Source: Prochlorococcus sp. AG-402-N10
GTDB taxonomy: Bacteria > Cyanobacteriota > Cyanobacteriia > PCC-6307 > Cyanobiaceae
Length of the DNA stretch: 64,000 nt
Direction: 5' to 3'
Assembly: GCA_003216465.1 (NCBI GenBank)
Contig: QCIU01000001.1
Coordinates: forward strand, 124,001-188,000
The position numbers and the translations under genes are program-made. Each line of letters begins with the position of its first letter. The first letter of the stretch is position 1. Below the pieces are notes generated by a model. The model was given only the letters and a program-made list of their open reading frames with translations. It was not told the origin of the DNA and searched no databases. Positions 12,047 to 21,738 of this stretch are shown in pieces.

Positions 12047-12379
12047 ATGGCTAAGCTGCACGATATGCGTTTAAAACTCTTAGTTCAACAAGAGCATGAA
12101 CGTATTTCTAAATCTCAACAAACTGATTTAGACCTTTCAATAGTTCAAGCAAGATGTTTATGTTGGCTGGCTTTATTAGCAGAGGCTCACGAAGATCAAG
12201 CAAATGATGCCGAAAAAAGAGGAGATGCTGAGCAAGCAATGGGTTGGTTTGCAGATTCTATGAGGTTAAGAGACGTTATTAATTTGGTGTCAAGTATTGA
12301 AATCCCCTTGCCTGATAGCCCTGATGCTCTTGATGAAAATGACGAATTATTGGATGGACCTACAATAATGCCCAAATAG
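12047..12379 (+). CDS. conserved hypothetical protein
   Basis: 110 residues, start ATG (MAKLHDMRLK). Not recognised. It is mostly helical and soluble: a helix rich in Gln and charged residues (1-30), a Cys/Leu/Trp-containing helix ARCLCWLALLAEAHEDQA (about 36-53), then an Ala/Glu-rich segment and an acidic tail with several Asp-Pro-Asp runs. No signal peptide, membrane segment or catalytic motif is visible. It precedes another hypothetical by 31 bases and may share its transcript. Confidence 0.7.
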   Translation: MAKLHDMRLKLLVQQEHERISKSQQTDLDLSIVQARCLCWLALLAEAHEDQANDAEKRGDAEQAMGWFADSMRLRDVINLVSSIEIPLPDSPDALDENDELLDGPTIMPK

Positions 12380-12410
12380 TGCGATGATATAGATAGCATT
12401 ATCTATTCTT

Positions 12411-12866
12411 TTGAACGAAGAACCATGTCAATGCTCTGATTGTCAGAGATTTTATAAAGAACATGATCGACTCATTCGAGAATTCCCTACTTTTAAACAA
12501 CAGCAGGAATTGAATTGGGCATCAATACAATCATTTAGAACTTTATGTAGTAAAGTTACTGATGAATTACAAAAGAAATTGTCTGATAAACAGTCTGAAG
12601 AATGTTTACTTGAAATTGACAAAAATATTACCGATGTAGAAATTACAGATGCATTAGATGAACTGGAAAATGTTAATGCTTATTTGTATTCAATTGAAGC
12701 TTTAATGGAAAGAATTTTTGATATTAAAGTTTCTGATAAAATTGAATTAAAGTTTAAAGAGATTTCAAAACAATTAGCTCCAGATCCGCTAAATATTGAC
12801 AGGTTAATATTAAATAGATTATTTCACCAAACCCCAGACTTGCCAGATAAAAAAGACTCTAAGTAG
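12411..12866 (+). CDS. conserved hypothetical protein with N-terminal cysteine pair
   Basis: 151 residues from a TTG start; no ATG lies nearby in frame. Residues 6-12 form CQCSDC followed by QRFYKEHDR, a compact cysteine cluster that could bind metal. The remainder is predicted helical with coiled-coil character and many Glu, Lys and Leu residues. The function is unknown. The last 8 bases overlap the 3' end of glgP on the opposite strand, and a 12-base palindrome covers both stops. Confidence 0.65.
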   Translation: MNEEPCQCSDCQRFYKEHDRLIREFPTFKQQQELNWASIQSFRTLCSKVTDELQKKLSDKQSEECLLEIDKNITDVEITDALDELENVNAYLYSIEALMERIFDIKVSDKIELKFKEISKQLAPDPLNIDRLILNRLFHQTPDLPDKKDSK

Positions 12867-15405
12867 CTACTTCTTCAATATCACATGTAATTTCAACAGG
12901 CATTGGTGAAACTTTCCAAATAGATTTACAATATTCTCTAATCGAACGATCTGAAGAAAAATAACCCGATCTTGCAGTATTTAATAACGCCATTTTATTC
13001 CAAGCTTTTTTATTATTCCAACAGTTACTAACTTCGTCTTGTTTATTTAAATAGTCTTCGAAATCAGCCATTACGAAAAAGGGATCATGTCCAGTAAGAC
13101 TATTCAATAAAGGTTTGAATAATTCTTTATCTCCATTACTAAAATGACCTATCTCTATTAAGCGGATAACTTCCTTTAATTCAGGACATTTTTCAATGAA
13201 ATCATTAGGCGAGTAACCGTTATTTTTTAAATTCATTATTTCACTTTCAGTTTTTCCAAAAAGAAAGAAATTTTCTTTTTTTACAAGATCTCTCAACTCT
13301 ACATTAGCTCCATCAAGAGTTCCTATAGTCAATGCTCCATTCATTGCAAATTTCATGTTTCCTGTTCCTGAAGCTTCTTTTCCTGCAGTTGAAATTTGCT
13401 CAGAAAGATCGGTGGCAGGATAAACAATTTCTCCAAGTTTGACATTATAGTCAGGTAAGAAGACTACTCTTAAAAGTCCTTCCATATCTGGATCTGAATT
13501 TACTACATCTGCGATACCATTAATAAATCTGATCATTAATTTAGCCATAAAGTAGCCAGGAGCTGCTTTCCCTCCAAAAATTACTGTTCTAGGGGCTTTA
13601 TAGCTAGATATTCCATTTTTAATTCTCAAATATTGTGCAATAATTTGAAGAGCATTTAAATGCTGTCTCTTATATTGATGTATCCTTTTAACTTGAACAT
13701 CGAATAAACTTGTCGGATCAACTAGAATCCCAGTTTTTGAATGAATAAAACTTGCTAGCTTCCTTTTACCAATTAATTTAGTCTCTTCAAATTTTTGAAG
13801 AAAATTTGCATCATCTTTTTTCTTTTCTAAGTTTTTTAATAGTTCCATGTTGGTTATCCAATTAAGACCAACTTCTTTTTCTAATAAATTAGATAAAGAG
13901 GGATTAGCTAACGCAACCCATCTTCTAGGAGTTACTCCATTAGTTACATTTGTAAATTTTTCAGGCCAGAGTTCTGCAAATTCAGGAAGTAATTGTCTTT
14001 TTATTAAGTCTGAATGAAGTGCAGCAACACCATTGATATGGTGAGCTCCAATAGTTGCTAGGTGTGCCATTCTAACGGACTTAGAACCTTCTTCATCAAT
14101 AATTGAGAGTTTTTGAAGGATCTTATCGTCACCTGGATAACGTAATCTTAATTGCTGTAAAAATCTCCAATTTATTTCATAAATAATTTCTAAATGACGT
14201 GGAAGTAAATCTTTAAATAGATTAAGATCCCATTTTTCTAAGGCTTCAGGAAGTAGAGTGTGATTTGTATAAGCTACAGCAGAAGTTGTTATATTCCATG
14301 CTTTATCCCAGCTTACTTGGTATTGATCAATTAAGAGACGCATAAGTTCTGCTACTGCGATGGCAGGATGGGTATCATTTAATTGAACTGTCCAATGTTT
14401 GGCAAATTCAATAATTGGGATAGATCTTTTTTCAAGGCTTCTTAACATGTCTTGTAAAGAGCAACTCACAAAGAAATGCTGTTGTTTCAGCCTTAATCTT
14501 CTACCCTCATCAGTACCATCATTTGGATAGAGGACTTTTGATAAAGTTTCAGATGCAACTTTCTCTTCTACGGCACCATAATAATCACCAATATTAAAAG
14601 CATAAAAATCAAAACTTTCTGTTGCATCAGCTCTCCATAACCTTAATCTGTCGCATGTATTTACTCTATAGCCCAATACTGGAACATCGTGTGGAACACC
14701 AATTGCATGTTCTGAGGGAACCCATCTTGATCGATAGTTACCTTTATCGTCTCTATAACTTTCGGTTCTTCCACCAAAACCAACAAAACAAGATTCGTCC
14801 GGCTGAGGTAATTCCCATGGCCAACCACCTTTGAGCCATTTATCTGTAACTTCAACTTGCCAACCGTCTCTAATTAACTGATTAAATATTCCAAATTCAT
14901 ATCTTATGCCATAGCCAACTGCTGGAACTTGTAAGGAGGCTAAAGACTCCATATAACAAGCAGCAAGCCTACCAAGTCCACCATTACCTAGTCCTGGTTC
15001 TTCTTCTACTTCTAAAATTGTGGACAATGATTCTATTCCAAACCTCTTTAAGGCGTCTTCTGCTTCTGCTGTGATCCCGAGGTTTAACAAATTATTGCTT
15101 AATTGTGGGCCTATTAAAAATTCTGCTGACAAGTAAGCTACGGTTTTTTGAGGCTTTTTACGGATAACTTCTTGACTAGCTAAGTATCTTGTCATTAACC
15201 TATCTTTAACTGAGTAACTTAGAGCCATATACAAATCATGAGGACTTGCAGAGGTTGCTAGTTTGCCAAGTGTAAAAAATAAGTGCGCTGTCATTCCCTT
15301 GAATAGCGCATCAGAATCCATGCCAGCTTTCTCGGGATTTAAATAGCACCCTGGAGTAGGCAAACGTAGGTCAAAGGGTTCGTTCGAATTCATCTTATTT
15401 AACAT
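12859..15405 (-). CDS. glgP: glycogen phosphorylase
   Basis: 848 residues, full length for the family. It releases glucose-1-phosphate from glycogen using pyridoxal phosphate. Motifs include EEEPGLGNGGLGRLAACYMES, VQLNDTHPAIAVAELMR, NVTNGVTPRRW and the PLP-lysine signature EASGTGNMKFAMNGALTIGTLDGANVE, with the Schiff-base lysine at about residue 685. Two start codons four residues apart (15405, 15393) are both plausible. It drives night-time glycogen use and is divergent from an ion antiporter. Confidence 0.98.
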   Translation of the reverse strand: MLNKMNSNEPFDLRLPTPGCYLNPEKAGMDSDALFKGMTAHLFFTLGKLATSASPHDLYMALSYSVKDRLMTRYLASQEVIRKKPQKTVAYLSAEFLIGPQLSNNLLNLGITAEAEDALKRFGIESLSTILEVEEEPGLGNGGLGRLAACYMESLASLQVPAVGYGIRYEFGIFNQLIRDGWQVEVTDKWLKGGWPWELPQPDESCFVGFGGRTESYRDDKGNYRSRWVPSEHAIGVPHDVPVLGYRVNTCDRLRLWRADATESFDFYAFNIGDYYGAVEEKVASETLSKVLYPNDGTDEGRRLRLKQQHFFVSCSLQDMLRSLEKRSIPIIEFAKHWTVQLNDTHPAIAVAELMRLLIDQYQVSWDKAWNITTSAVAYTNHTLLPEALEKWDLNLFKDLLPRHLEIIYEINWRFLQQLRLRYPGDDKILQKLSIIDEEGSKSVRMAHLATIGAHHINGVAALHSDLIKRQLLPEFAELWPEKFTNVTNGVTPRRWVALANPSLSNLLEKEVGLNWITNMELLKNLEKKKDDANFLQKFEETKLIGKRKLASFIHSKTGILVDPTSLFDVQVKRIHQYKRQHLNALQIIAQYLRIKNGISSYKAPRTVIFGGKAAPGYFMAKLMIRFINGIADVVNSDPDMEGLLRVVFLPDYNVKLGEIVYPATDLSEQISTAGKEASGTGNMKFAMNGALTIGTLDGANVELRDLVKKENFFLFGKTESEIMNLKNNGYSPNDFIEKCPELKEVIRLIEIGHFSNGDKELFKPLLNSLTGHDPFFVMADFEDYLNKQDEVSNCWNNKKAWNKMALLNTARSGYFSSDRSIREYCKSIWKVSPMPVEITCDIEEVAT

Positions 15406-15513
15406 ATATATGACAATAGCCAGTTTTTTTAAAAATTCTTTGTTGTAACTTCAGATCCACACTTGTTGAGTATTTTTGCTTTTTTTTACATACTTCGAAA
15501 AGTGGGCCCTTTA

Positions 15514-15540
15514 TAAACTATCTTCCAATTAGATAGTTTA
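15514..15540 (+). repeat. 10-bp inverted repeat upstream of the antiporter gene
   Basis: TAAACTATCT and AGATAGTTTA form perfect 10-base arms around a 7-base loop, ending 18 bases before the antiporter ATG. It could be an operator dyad, or a 5'-UTR hairpin if transcription starts upstream. There is no run of T after it typical of a terminator. Confidence 0.5.
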
Positions 15541-15558
15541 ATTTTCCTAGCATTTGAC

Positions 15559-16926
15559 ATGTATCCTTTACTTGCAGAATTAAGTGCACATGATTTAGAA
15601 GTTGCTGAGACGCTCATAGGAGTTATTAGATTTCTTTTAATATTTTTAGCTGCTAGAGCATTGGCCGAAGTATTAGTAAGATTAAGTTTACCTACTATTG
15701 TTGGAGAGCTTTTAGCAGGTGTCGTTATAGGAGCATCTGGATTCCATTTATTAATTCCACCATCAGCTCATACTCAATTAAATGAAGGACTAGTTAACGT
15801 AATTAGCTCGTTAGCATCAATACCTCCTGAAGCTGTTCCTGATGTTTATTTTGAAAGTTTTCCTTCATTGCAAGCCGTTGCTACACTTGGCTTGTATGCA
15901 CTTCTTTTCTTAACAGGATTAGAAAGTGAATTAGAAGAATTAGTAGCCGTTGGTGCGCAGGCTTTTACAGTTGCTATGGCAGGCGTTATTTTGCCTTTTG
16001 CATTTGGTACTCTTGGATTAATGTTTATTTTTCAGGTAGATCTCATCCCTGCAGTTTTTGCAGGAGCATCAATGACTGCTACAAGTATAGGAATTACTGC
16101 AAGTGTTTTTGGCGAATTAGGATACTTGAAAACTAGAGAAGGTCAAATTGTTATTGGTGCGGCAGTTCTAGATGATATTTTGGGTATTGTTATTCTTGCA
16201 GTCGTTGTAGCTCTTGCTGCTGGTGGCTCATTGGAAATTGCTCCCATAGTTAAATTAGTTGCTGCAGCTGTTGTATTTGTAATTGCTGCTATTGCATTAA
16301 GTAGAACAGCAGCACCTGGATTCGATTGGCTTCTTGATAGGCTAAAAGCACCTGGTGCTGTGGTCGTGGCATCATTTGTAATACTTGTGTTGTGTTGCTT
16401 CGTAGCTACTGCGATAGGACTTGAAGCAGCTTTAGGGGCTTTTGCTGCTGGTTTAATTCTTAGCAGTTCTAAAAATAATCATGCTATCCAGCAATCAGTT
16501 TTGCCATTGGTTTCACTATTTGCGACTATCTTTTTCGTCTTGGTTGGTGCTGGTATGGATTTATCAGTTATTAATCCTTTAGATCCTGCTAGTAGGTCTG
16601 CTTTAATAGTTGCTGGATTTTTATTAGTTGTGGCAATTATTGGAAAAATTGCTGCTGGATGGGTTTTTTCAAGTGATAAACCTACAAATAGATTAGTTGT
16701 AGGTTTAGGAATGATGCCTAGAGGAGAAGTGGGATTGATTTTTCTTGGATTAGGAACCAGCGCTAAGCTTTTGACACCTTCCCTGGAGGCAGCAATTTTA
16801 TTAATGGTCATTGGAACAACATTCCTTGCCCCTGTTCTTTTAAGAATTGTGTTGAAAGATAAGCCTCCTGGTGGTGATAATAAAATTTCAGATGATGTTG
16901 CAGCTGATCCAGTTGGTCTTCTTTAA
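15559..16926 (+). CDS. CPA2-family sodium/proton antiporter
   Basis: 455 residues, with about 12 hydrophobic segments from residue 20 to the C-terminus. The ion-binding pair Asp205-Asp206 in AAVLDDILGIV is the two-aspartate motif of electrogenic CPA2 exchangers. Segment FAGASMTATSIGITASVF matches the unwound helix 4 region, and GMMPRGEVGLIFLG is another family hallmark. It probably exports sodium in exchange for protons across the cytoplasmic or thylakoid membrane. Upstream lies a perfect hairpin; downstream, three co-directional genes follow with gaps of 41, 13 and 16 bases. Confidence 0.92.
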   Translation: MYPLLAELSAHDLEVAETLIGVIRFLLIFLAARALAEVLVRLSLPTIVGELLAGVVIGASGFHLLIPPSAHTQLNEGLVNVISSLASIPPEAVPDVYFESFPSLQAVATLGLYALLFLTGLESELEELVAVGAQAFTVAMAGVILPFAFGTLGLMFIFQVDLIPAVFAGASMTATSIGITASVFGELGYLKTREGQIVIGAAVLDDILGIVILAVVVALAAGGSLEIAPIVKLVAAAVVFVIAAIALSRTAAPGFDWLLDRLKAPGAVVVASFVILVLCCFVATAIGLEAALGAFAAGLILSSSKNNHAIQQSVLPLVSLFATIFFVLVGAGMDLSVINPLDPASRSALIVAGFLLVVAIIGKIAAGWVFSSDKPTNRLVVGLGMMPRGEVGLIFLGLGTSAKLLTPSLEAAILLMVIGTTFLAPVLLRIVLKDKPPGGDNKISDDVAADPVGLL

Positions 16927-16967
16927 GGAATAATTTTATTAGAATTATTCAAATTAGAATTTGATAA

Positions 16968-17867
16968 ATGGAAAAAACAGTTCGAATAGATAGTGATGTA
17001 AATTATGACTGGAATTTTTTAAATTACCCAATACATACTGTTTCAGCTAAGCCAGAACATTCATCAAAAGAATGTGCAATTTTATTAATTCATGGTTTTG
17101 GAGCTTCTACCGATCATTGGAGATTCAATATCCCTATCTTAAGCAACAAATATGAAGTTCATGCAATGGATCTACTGGGTTTTGGAAAAAGTCCTAAACC
17201 TCAGGATATTGAATACTCAGGATCTTTATGGAAAGATCAGGTTGTAGCTTACGTAAAAGAGAAAATAAGAAAACCTACAATTGTTGTTGGAAATTCATTA
17301 GGTGGCTACGCAGCATTAGCAGCCGGTTCAGAATTAAATGAACTTAACGCAGGTGTCATATTACTCAATGCTGCTGGATACTTTAGTGAAGAAAAATCTA
17401 TTAAGAAGAATATGTTGCAAACTTCAATTGAAACAGTTGCAGGAATATTTTTGAAAAATATTGTTCTTCAACGTTTGATTTTTGAGAACATGAGAAATCC
17501 AAAAAATATTAAAAAAACTTTGAATCAGGTTTATGTTGATAAAAAAAATGTTGATGATTTTTTAGTTGAGTCCATAAGAAAGCCTTCGCTAGATTATGGA
17601 GCATTTAATGTTTTTAGAAGCGTATTTAACCCTTCAGGTCCTCAGGGATTACCTTTAGACAAGTTATTCGCAAAACTAAATTCACCATTATTACTCCTCT
17701 GGGGAGGCAAAGATCCATGGATGAATACCCCTAAAAAAAGAAATTTATATAAAAAATTTACTCCAAAAGATACAAAAGAAATTATTTTAGAGGCTGGACA
17801 TTGTCCTCATGATGAAATACCTGAATTAGTTAATCAGCATATTTTGGATTGGGTTGATTCTCTTTAA
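16968..17867 (+). CDS. alpha/beta-hydrolase fold protein
   Basis: 299 residues with a complete catalytic triad: nucleophile Ser110 in VGNSLGGYAA, Asp249 in WGGKDPWMN, and His278 in AGHCPHDE. The oxyanion motif IHGFGASTDHW lies at about residues 41-51. No signal peptide. Such proteins in cyanobacteria include esterases, haloalkane-dehalogenase-like enzymes and chlorophyll-related lipases; the substrate cannot be chosen here. Co-directional with the antiporter upstream and the mutarotase-like gene 13 bases downstream. Confidence 0.85.
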   Translation: MEKTVRIDSDVNYDWNFLNYPIHTVSAKPEHSSKECAILLIHGFGASTDHWRFNIPILSNKYEVHAMDLLGFGKSPKPQDIEYSGSLWKDQVVAYVKEKIRKPTIVVGNSLGGYAALAAGSELNELNAGVILLNAAGYFSEEKSIKKNMLQTSIETVAGIFLKNIVLQRLIFENMRNPKNIKKTLNQVYVDKKNVDDFLVESIRKPSLDYGAFNVFRSVFNPSGPQGLPLDKLFAKLNSPLLLLWGGKDPWMNTPKKRNLYKKFTPKDTKEIILEAGHCPHDEIPELVNQHILDWVDSL

Positions 17868-17880
17868 GAAATAATTAATT

Positions 17881-18732
17881 GTGCTAATTAAATTATTTAA
17901 TAAGAAAAAAGGAATTTATATTTTTCAATTAGATCAAAGAAACTATATAAAATTTTGCCCTAAAAGAGGCGGGGTTATCACGAATTGGGTTTCGGATGGT
18001 AACGAAATACTCTACTTCGATGAAAAAAGATTTATGGATAATACAAAAAGTATTAGAGGAGGTATTCCAATTTTGTTCCCAATTTGTGGCAATATAAATG
18101 CCTCAAGTTCAGTATTTGGGAAAGATTACTTGCAGTTAATGCAACATGGTTTTGCTAGGGATTTGCATTGGCAATACTGCTTTAACGATAGTGAAAAATC
18201 TTTATGCTTATTTTTAAATGAATCTAAAAAAACAAAAAAATATTATCCTTTTGATTTCGAGTTGAGGATAGAAGTTACTTTAAAGATTAACTGTTTAGAA
18301 TTTGAAATTACTATTCAAAACAAAACAGATACTGTAATGCCAATAAATTTTGGATTGCATCCTTATTTTAATGTCTCAGATTTCAAAAATTTAGATTTTA
18401 TTGATAATCCAATTAATTGTCAGGAGCAAGAAAAGAATATTCTAAGTAATACTTTTTATGAGTTAAAAAAAATTAATTTAGGAGTTGATCTACTTATGTA
18501 TACCTCAGGTAAAAGTGTCTTTCGAGATAAAGTCCTAAAAAGACAGGTAACGTTAAATCATCCATATCCTTTTGACCTCGGGGTTATTTGGAGTGACCCT
18601 CCTAGAAGAATGATATGTCTTGAACCTTGGACTAGTCCCAGAAATGCTTTTGTTGATGGATTCAGAAATATTATAATTCCTTCAAATGATAGTCAAAAGT
18701 TTAATGCTTCAATACAAATAAAATCTCTTTAG
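17881..18732 (+). CDS. galactose-mutarotase-like / hexose-6-phosphate epimerase-like protein
   Basis: 283 residues from a GTG start. The order RGGIPILFPICG (59-70), MQHGFARDLHW (87-97) and NFGLHPYF (156-163) matches the mutarotase fold, with His89 and His160 as the usual catalytic and substrate-binding histidines and a Glu in CLEPW near the C-terminus. The RGGIP and HGFAR motifs fit the glucose-6-phosphate 1-epimerase (YeaD-like) branch, which speeds anomer exchange of sugar phosphates. It sits between the hydrolase and a sugar-acid kinase-like gene. Confidence 0.82.
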   Translation: MLIKLFNKKKGIYIFQLDQRNYIKFCPKRGGVITNWVSDGNEILYFDEKRFMDNTKSIRGGIPILFPICGNINASSSVFGKDYLQLMQHGFARDLHWQYCFNDSEKSLCLFLNESKKTKKYYPFDFELRIEVTLKINCLEFEITIQNKTDTVMPINFGLHPYFNVSDFKNLDFIDNPINCQEQEKNILSNTFYELKKINLGVDLLMYTSGKSVFRDKVLKRQVTLNHPYPFDLGVIWSDPPRRMICLEPWTSPRNAFVDGFRNIIIPSNDSQKFNASIQIKSL

Positions 18733-18748
18733 TGAATATGAAATACCT

Positions 18749-20098
18749 ATGAAATTTGTTGTTATTGATGATGATCCAACAGGATCTCAAACTGTACATG
18801 ATTGCTTATTACTACTTAAGTGGGATTATTCAACTTTAATTAAAGGTTTTGAATCTGAATCTAATCTATTTTTTATTTTGGCTAATACAAGGTCACTCTC
18901 GGAAAAGGATGCGAAATTAACAATAGAACAAATTTGTAAAAATCTAAAGTCTGTTATGGCTTCTGAAGCTTATGAAGAAGAAATTATTTTTATAAGTAGA
19001 GGAGATTCTACTCTTCGGGGACATAACTTTTTAGAGCCAAGTATATTAAATAGTTTTTTAGGTCCTTTTGATGCTACTTTTCATATCCCAGCTTTTATAG
19101 AGGGTAAAAGATTAACAATCAATGGATCACATTTTGTTGATAAAATTCCAATAAATCAAACAATTTTTGCAAGAGATAAAATTTTTGGATACCAGACAAG
19201 TAATGTCAAGAATCTTTTATTTCAGAAGAGTAAATCTCATATTAATTTAGATGATATTCAAAATCTTTTATTGTCAGATCTTGAAATTCTTAATGATGAA
19301 GAAAATAATATCGTTTTTAAAACACTCAAAAATTTGAAGAAGAATAAACATGTAATTGTAGATGTAGAAAATTATTCTCAACTTAAAAAATTTTCATTAA
19401 TAATAAAGAAATTAACTAAACAAAAAAAATTTCTTTTTCGAACTGCAGCGAGTTTTATAAGTTCAATTTCTGAGAAAAAAAGCAATCCCATGGATGAGAT
19501 ATTTTTTTCTAATTTAAGAATTAAAAATAAAGGAGAAAGTTTTCTTCCTGGACTGGTAGTTGTTGGATCCTATGTGGAACTTTCATCAGTACAATTGAAA
19601 AACTTATTAGTAATAAGTTCCTGCGAGCCAATTGAATTAGATGTTTTTGAATTCTTTAGAATTCATTCATCAGAGAATAATCAAAAGCAAAGAAATTTGT
19701 TTAAAAATAAATTTTTGAAAGAAATTAGATTTTCCTTTGAGAAAGGAAAAACTCCTGTATTGTTTACTTCAAGAAGATTTATGTCCTTAGGTTATTCTGA
19801 ACAACTTAATTTTTATAATTCAATCGCTCTTTTTATTGCTGAATTAGTCGAAGATTTGAAATATGAAATAGGATATTTGATTTCAAAAGGCGGAATAACA
19901 ACTAATGTGATTCTTAGTAATGGACTTAAAGCAGATTATGTTTATCTTGAGGGACAAATTTTAACAGGCATCTCCGTAGTTACTTACAACCTAAAAAATG
20001 ATCAAAAGCTTCCTATCGTTACACATCCTGGAAATATTGGTACTAAAGATTCATTAGCTAATATTTGGAAAGTTTTGGAAAATAAAAATAATTTTTAA
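18749..20098 (+). CDS. four-carbon acid sugar kinase-like protein (OtnK/DUF1537 family)
   Basis: 449 residues. The N-terminal substrate domain begins with the family motif DDDPTGSQTVHD (residues 7-18) and holds SRGDSTLRGH (83-92). The C-terminal nucleotide domain has a SKGGITTNVILSNGL segment and a glycine-rich THPGNIG near the end, both typical of the family. Characterised members phosphorylate threonate, erythronate or denormate-type acids. The usual partners (a dehydrogenase, aldolase and isomerase) are absent here, so the substrate is open. Convergent with icd, 2 bases apart. Confidence 0.8.
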   Translation: MKFVVIDDDPTGSQTVHDCLLLLKWDYSTLIKGFESESNLFFILANTRSLSEKDAKLTIEQICKNLKSVMASEAYEEEIIFISRGDSTLRGHNFLEPSILNSFLGPFDATFHIPAFIEGKRLTINGSHFVDKIPINQTIFARDKIFGYQTSNVKNLLFQKSKSHINLDDIQNLLLSDLEILNDEENNIVFKTLKNLKKNKHVIVDVENYSQLKKFSLIIKKLTKQKKFLFRTAASFISSISEKKSNPMDEIFFSNLRIKNKGESFLPGLVVVGSYVELSSVQLKNLLVISSCEPIELDVFEFFRIHSSENNQKQRNLFKNKFLKEIRFSFEKGKTPVLFTSRRFMSLGYSEQLNFYNSIALFIAELVEDLKYEIGYLISKGGITTNVILSNGLKADYVYLEGQILTGISVVTYNLKNDQKLPIVTHPGNIGTKDSLANIWKVLENKNNF

Positions 20099-20100
20099 AA

Positions 20101-21525
20101 TTAGAAATTTGAGATAATTTCTTCAGCAAAACTGCTGCAGGATAAGGGTTCTACTTTGGGTTCCATTAAACGTGCTAAATCATAGGTGACTTTTTTTTTC
20201 TCTATTGCCTTACTTAAACCATTAGTAATCAAGTTAGCTGCTTCATCCCATCCAAAATATTCAAGCATCATTACACCACTAAGAATTACTGAGCCTGGAT
20301 TTATTTTATTTAAGCCTGCATGTTTTGGTGCAGTACCATGAGTTGCTTCGAAAATTGCCGCATTATCACCAATATTTGCACCAGGAGCCATACCTAGGCC
20401 ACCAACGATTGCTGCAGCCGCATCAGAAACATAGTCTCCATTTAGGTTTAATGTTGCAAGAATTGAATATTCTTGAGGTCGAGTTTGAATTTGTTGAAAT
20501 ATACTGTCAGCTATCCGATCATCAACAAGAATTAGGTTTTCCCATTTACTATCTCCATGGGAATGTGATATAGATGCAAGTACTTCTTTAATTTCCTCGC
20601 AAATAAACGCTTTTTTATTATTTGTAAGCTTGTCAAAACCTGGTTCTATTTTTCGAGCATTATTTTCAATTGTAATTTCTGGATTTTTCTGAATATTATC
20701 TAAAATCCAGCTTTCTCTTTCAGTAATGCAATCTTCTCTAAATTCATTTACTGCTAATTCATATCCCCAATCTCTAAAAGCACCTTCAGTATATTTCATA
20801 ATATTACCTTTATGTACAAGAGTCACATGCCTTTTATCTCCTGATAATCTTTTTGCATGCTCAATAGCCTTTCTAATATGCCTTTGGCTACCTGATTTAC
20901 TTACTGGTTTGATTCCAATTCCAGATCCCTTAGGTATGGATCTATTTTTTAAATTTTTACTATTTGGTATTACAACGTTATTTAAGTGATTAATTAATTC
21001 AAGACAATTATTATCCTCTGCTTCCCATTCAATTCCCATGTAGATATCCTCTGTATTTTCTCTATAAACAATAACGTCCAAATTTTGAGGGTTTTTATGA
21101 GGACTTGGAGTTCCTGAATAATATCTGCATGGTCTAACACAGCTATATAAATCAAAGATTTGTCTTAATGCAACATTAAGAGATCTAATACCTCCACCTA
21201 TGGGAGTTGTTAAAGGACCTTTGATGGCTACACCAAAGTGTTTAATTGCCTCAATAGTATCTTGAGGAAGATAGTTATATGTTCCATAAAGTTCACAAGC
21301 TTCATCACCTGCATAGACTTTAAACCAATTAATTTTTTTTTCATTTCCATAGCTTTTTTTAATAGCTGCATCAAGAACAATTTGAGTTGCCGGCCATATA
21401 TCAACTCCAGTTCCATCACCCCTAATAAATGGGACAATTGGATTATTAGGAACATTCGGCTTGCCTTGATTAAAAGTTATTATCTCTCCTTCAGTAGGTA
21501 AATTTAATTTTTCAAATTTTGGCAT
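20101..21525 (-). CDS. icd: isocitrate dehydrogenase (NADP)
   Basis: 474 residues. It oxidatively decarboxylates isocitrate to 2-oxoglutarate, supplying the carbon skeleton for ammonium assimilation in an organism with a branched TCA cycle. Motifs: GDGTGVDIWP (35-44), the isocitrate-binding segment GGGIRSLNVALRQIFDLYSCVRP with the phosphorylatable-type serine, YRENTEDIYMGIEWE, KGNIMKYTEGAFRDWGYE and ATHGTAPKHAG, which is the NADP-binding signature. The start is ATG giving MPKFEKLNLP. Upstream 213 bases separate it from a divergent hypothetical gene. Confidence 0.97.
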   Translation of the reverse strand: MPKFEKLNLPTEGEIITFNQGKPNVPNNPIVPFIRGDGTGVDIWPATQIVLDAAIKKSYGNEKKINWFKVYAGDEACELYGTYNYLPQDTIEAIKHFGVAIKGPLTTPIGGGIRSLNVALRQIFDLYSCVRPCRYYSGTPSPHKNPQNLDVIVYRENTEDIYMGIEWEAEDNNCLELINHLNNVVIPNSKNLKNRSIPKGSGIGIKPVSKSGSQRHIRKAIEHAKRLSGDKRHVTLVHKGNIMKYTEGAFRDWGYELAVNEFREDCITERESWILDNIQKNPEITIENNARKIEPGFDKLTNNKKAFICEEIKEVLASISHSHGDSKWENLILVDDRIADSIFQQIQTRPQEYSILATLNLNGDYVSDAAAAIVGGLGMAPGANIGDNAAIFEATHGTAPKHAGLNKINPGSVILSGVMMLEYFGWDEAANLITNGLSKAIEKKKVTYDLARLMEPKVEPLSCSSFAEEIISNF

Positions 21526-21738
21526 AGCATTGAATTAATTACTAAAGAAAACTCATTGAAGTTCTTCGTATTGTAATTTGCGATGAGTTATTTTCCTTAA
21601 AAGCTAGAAATTTATTATTCAAATGTGAATAGAGAATACTTTCTTGATCAGCATTTCAACATCTTTATTAAAAGAAAAAGTAGTTAATAAGCAAGTTAAA
21701 GGAAATTATGTCATTTTCTAAAAAACACATAGCTATTT

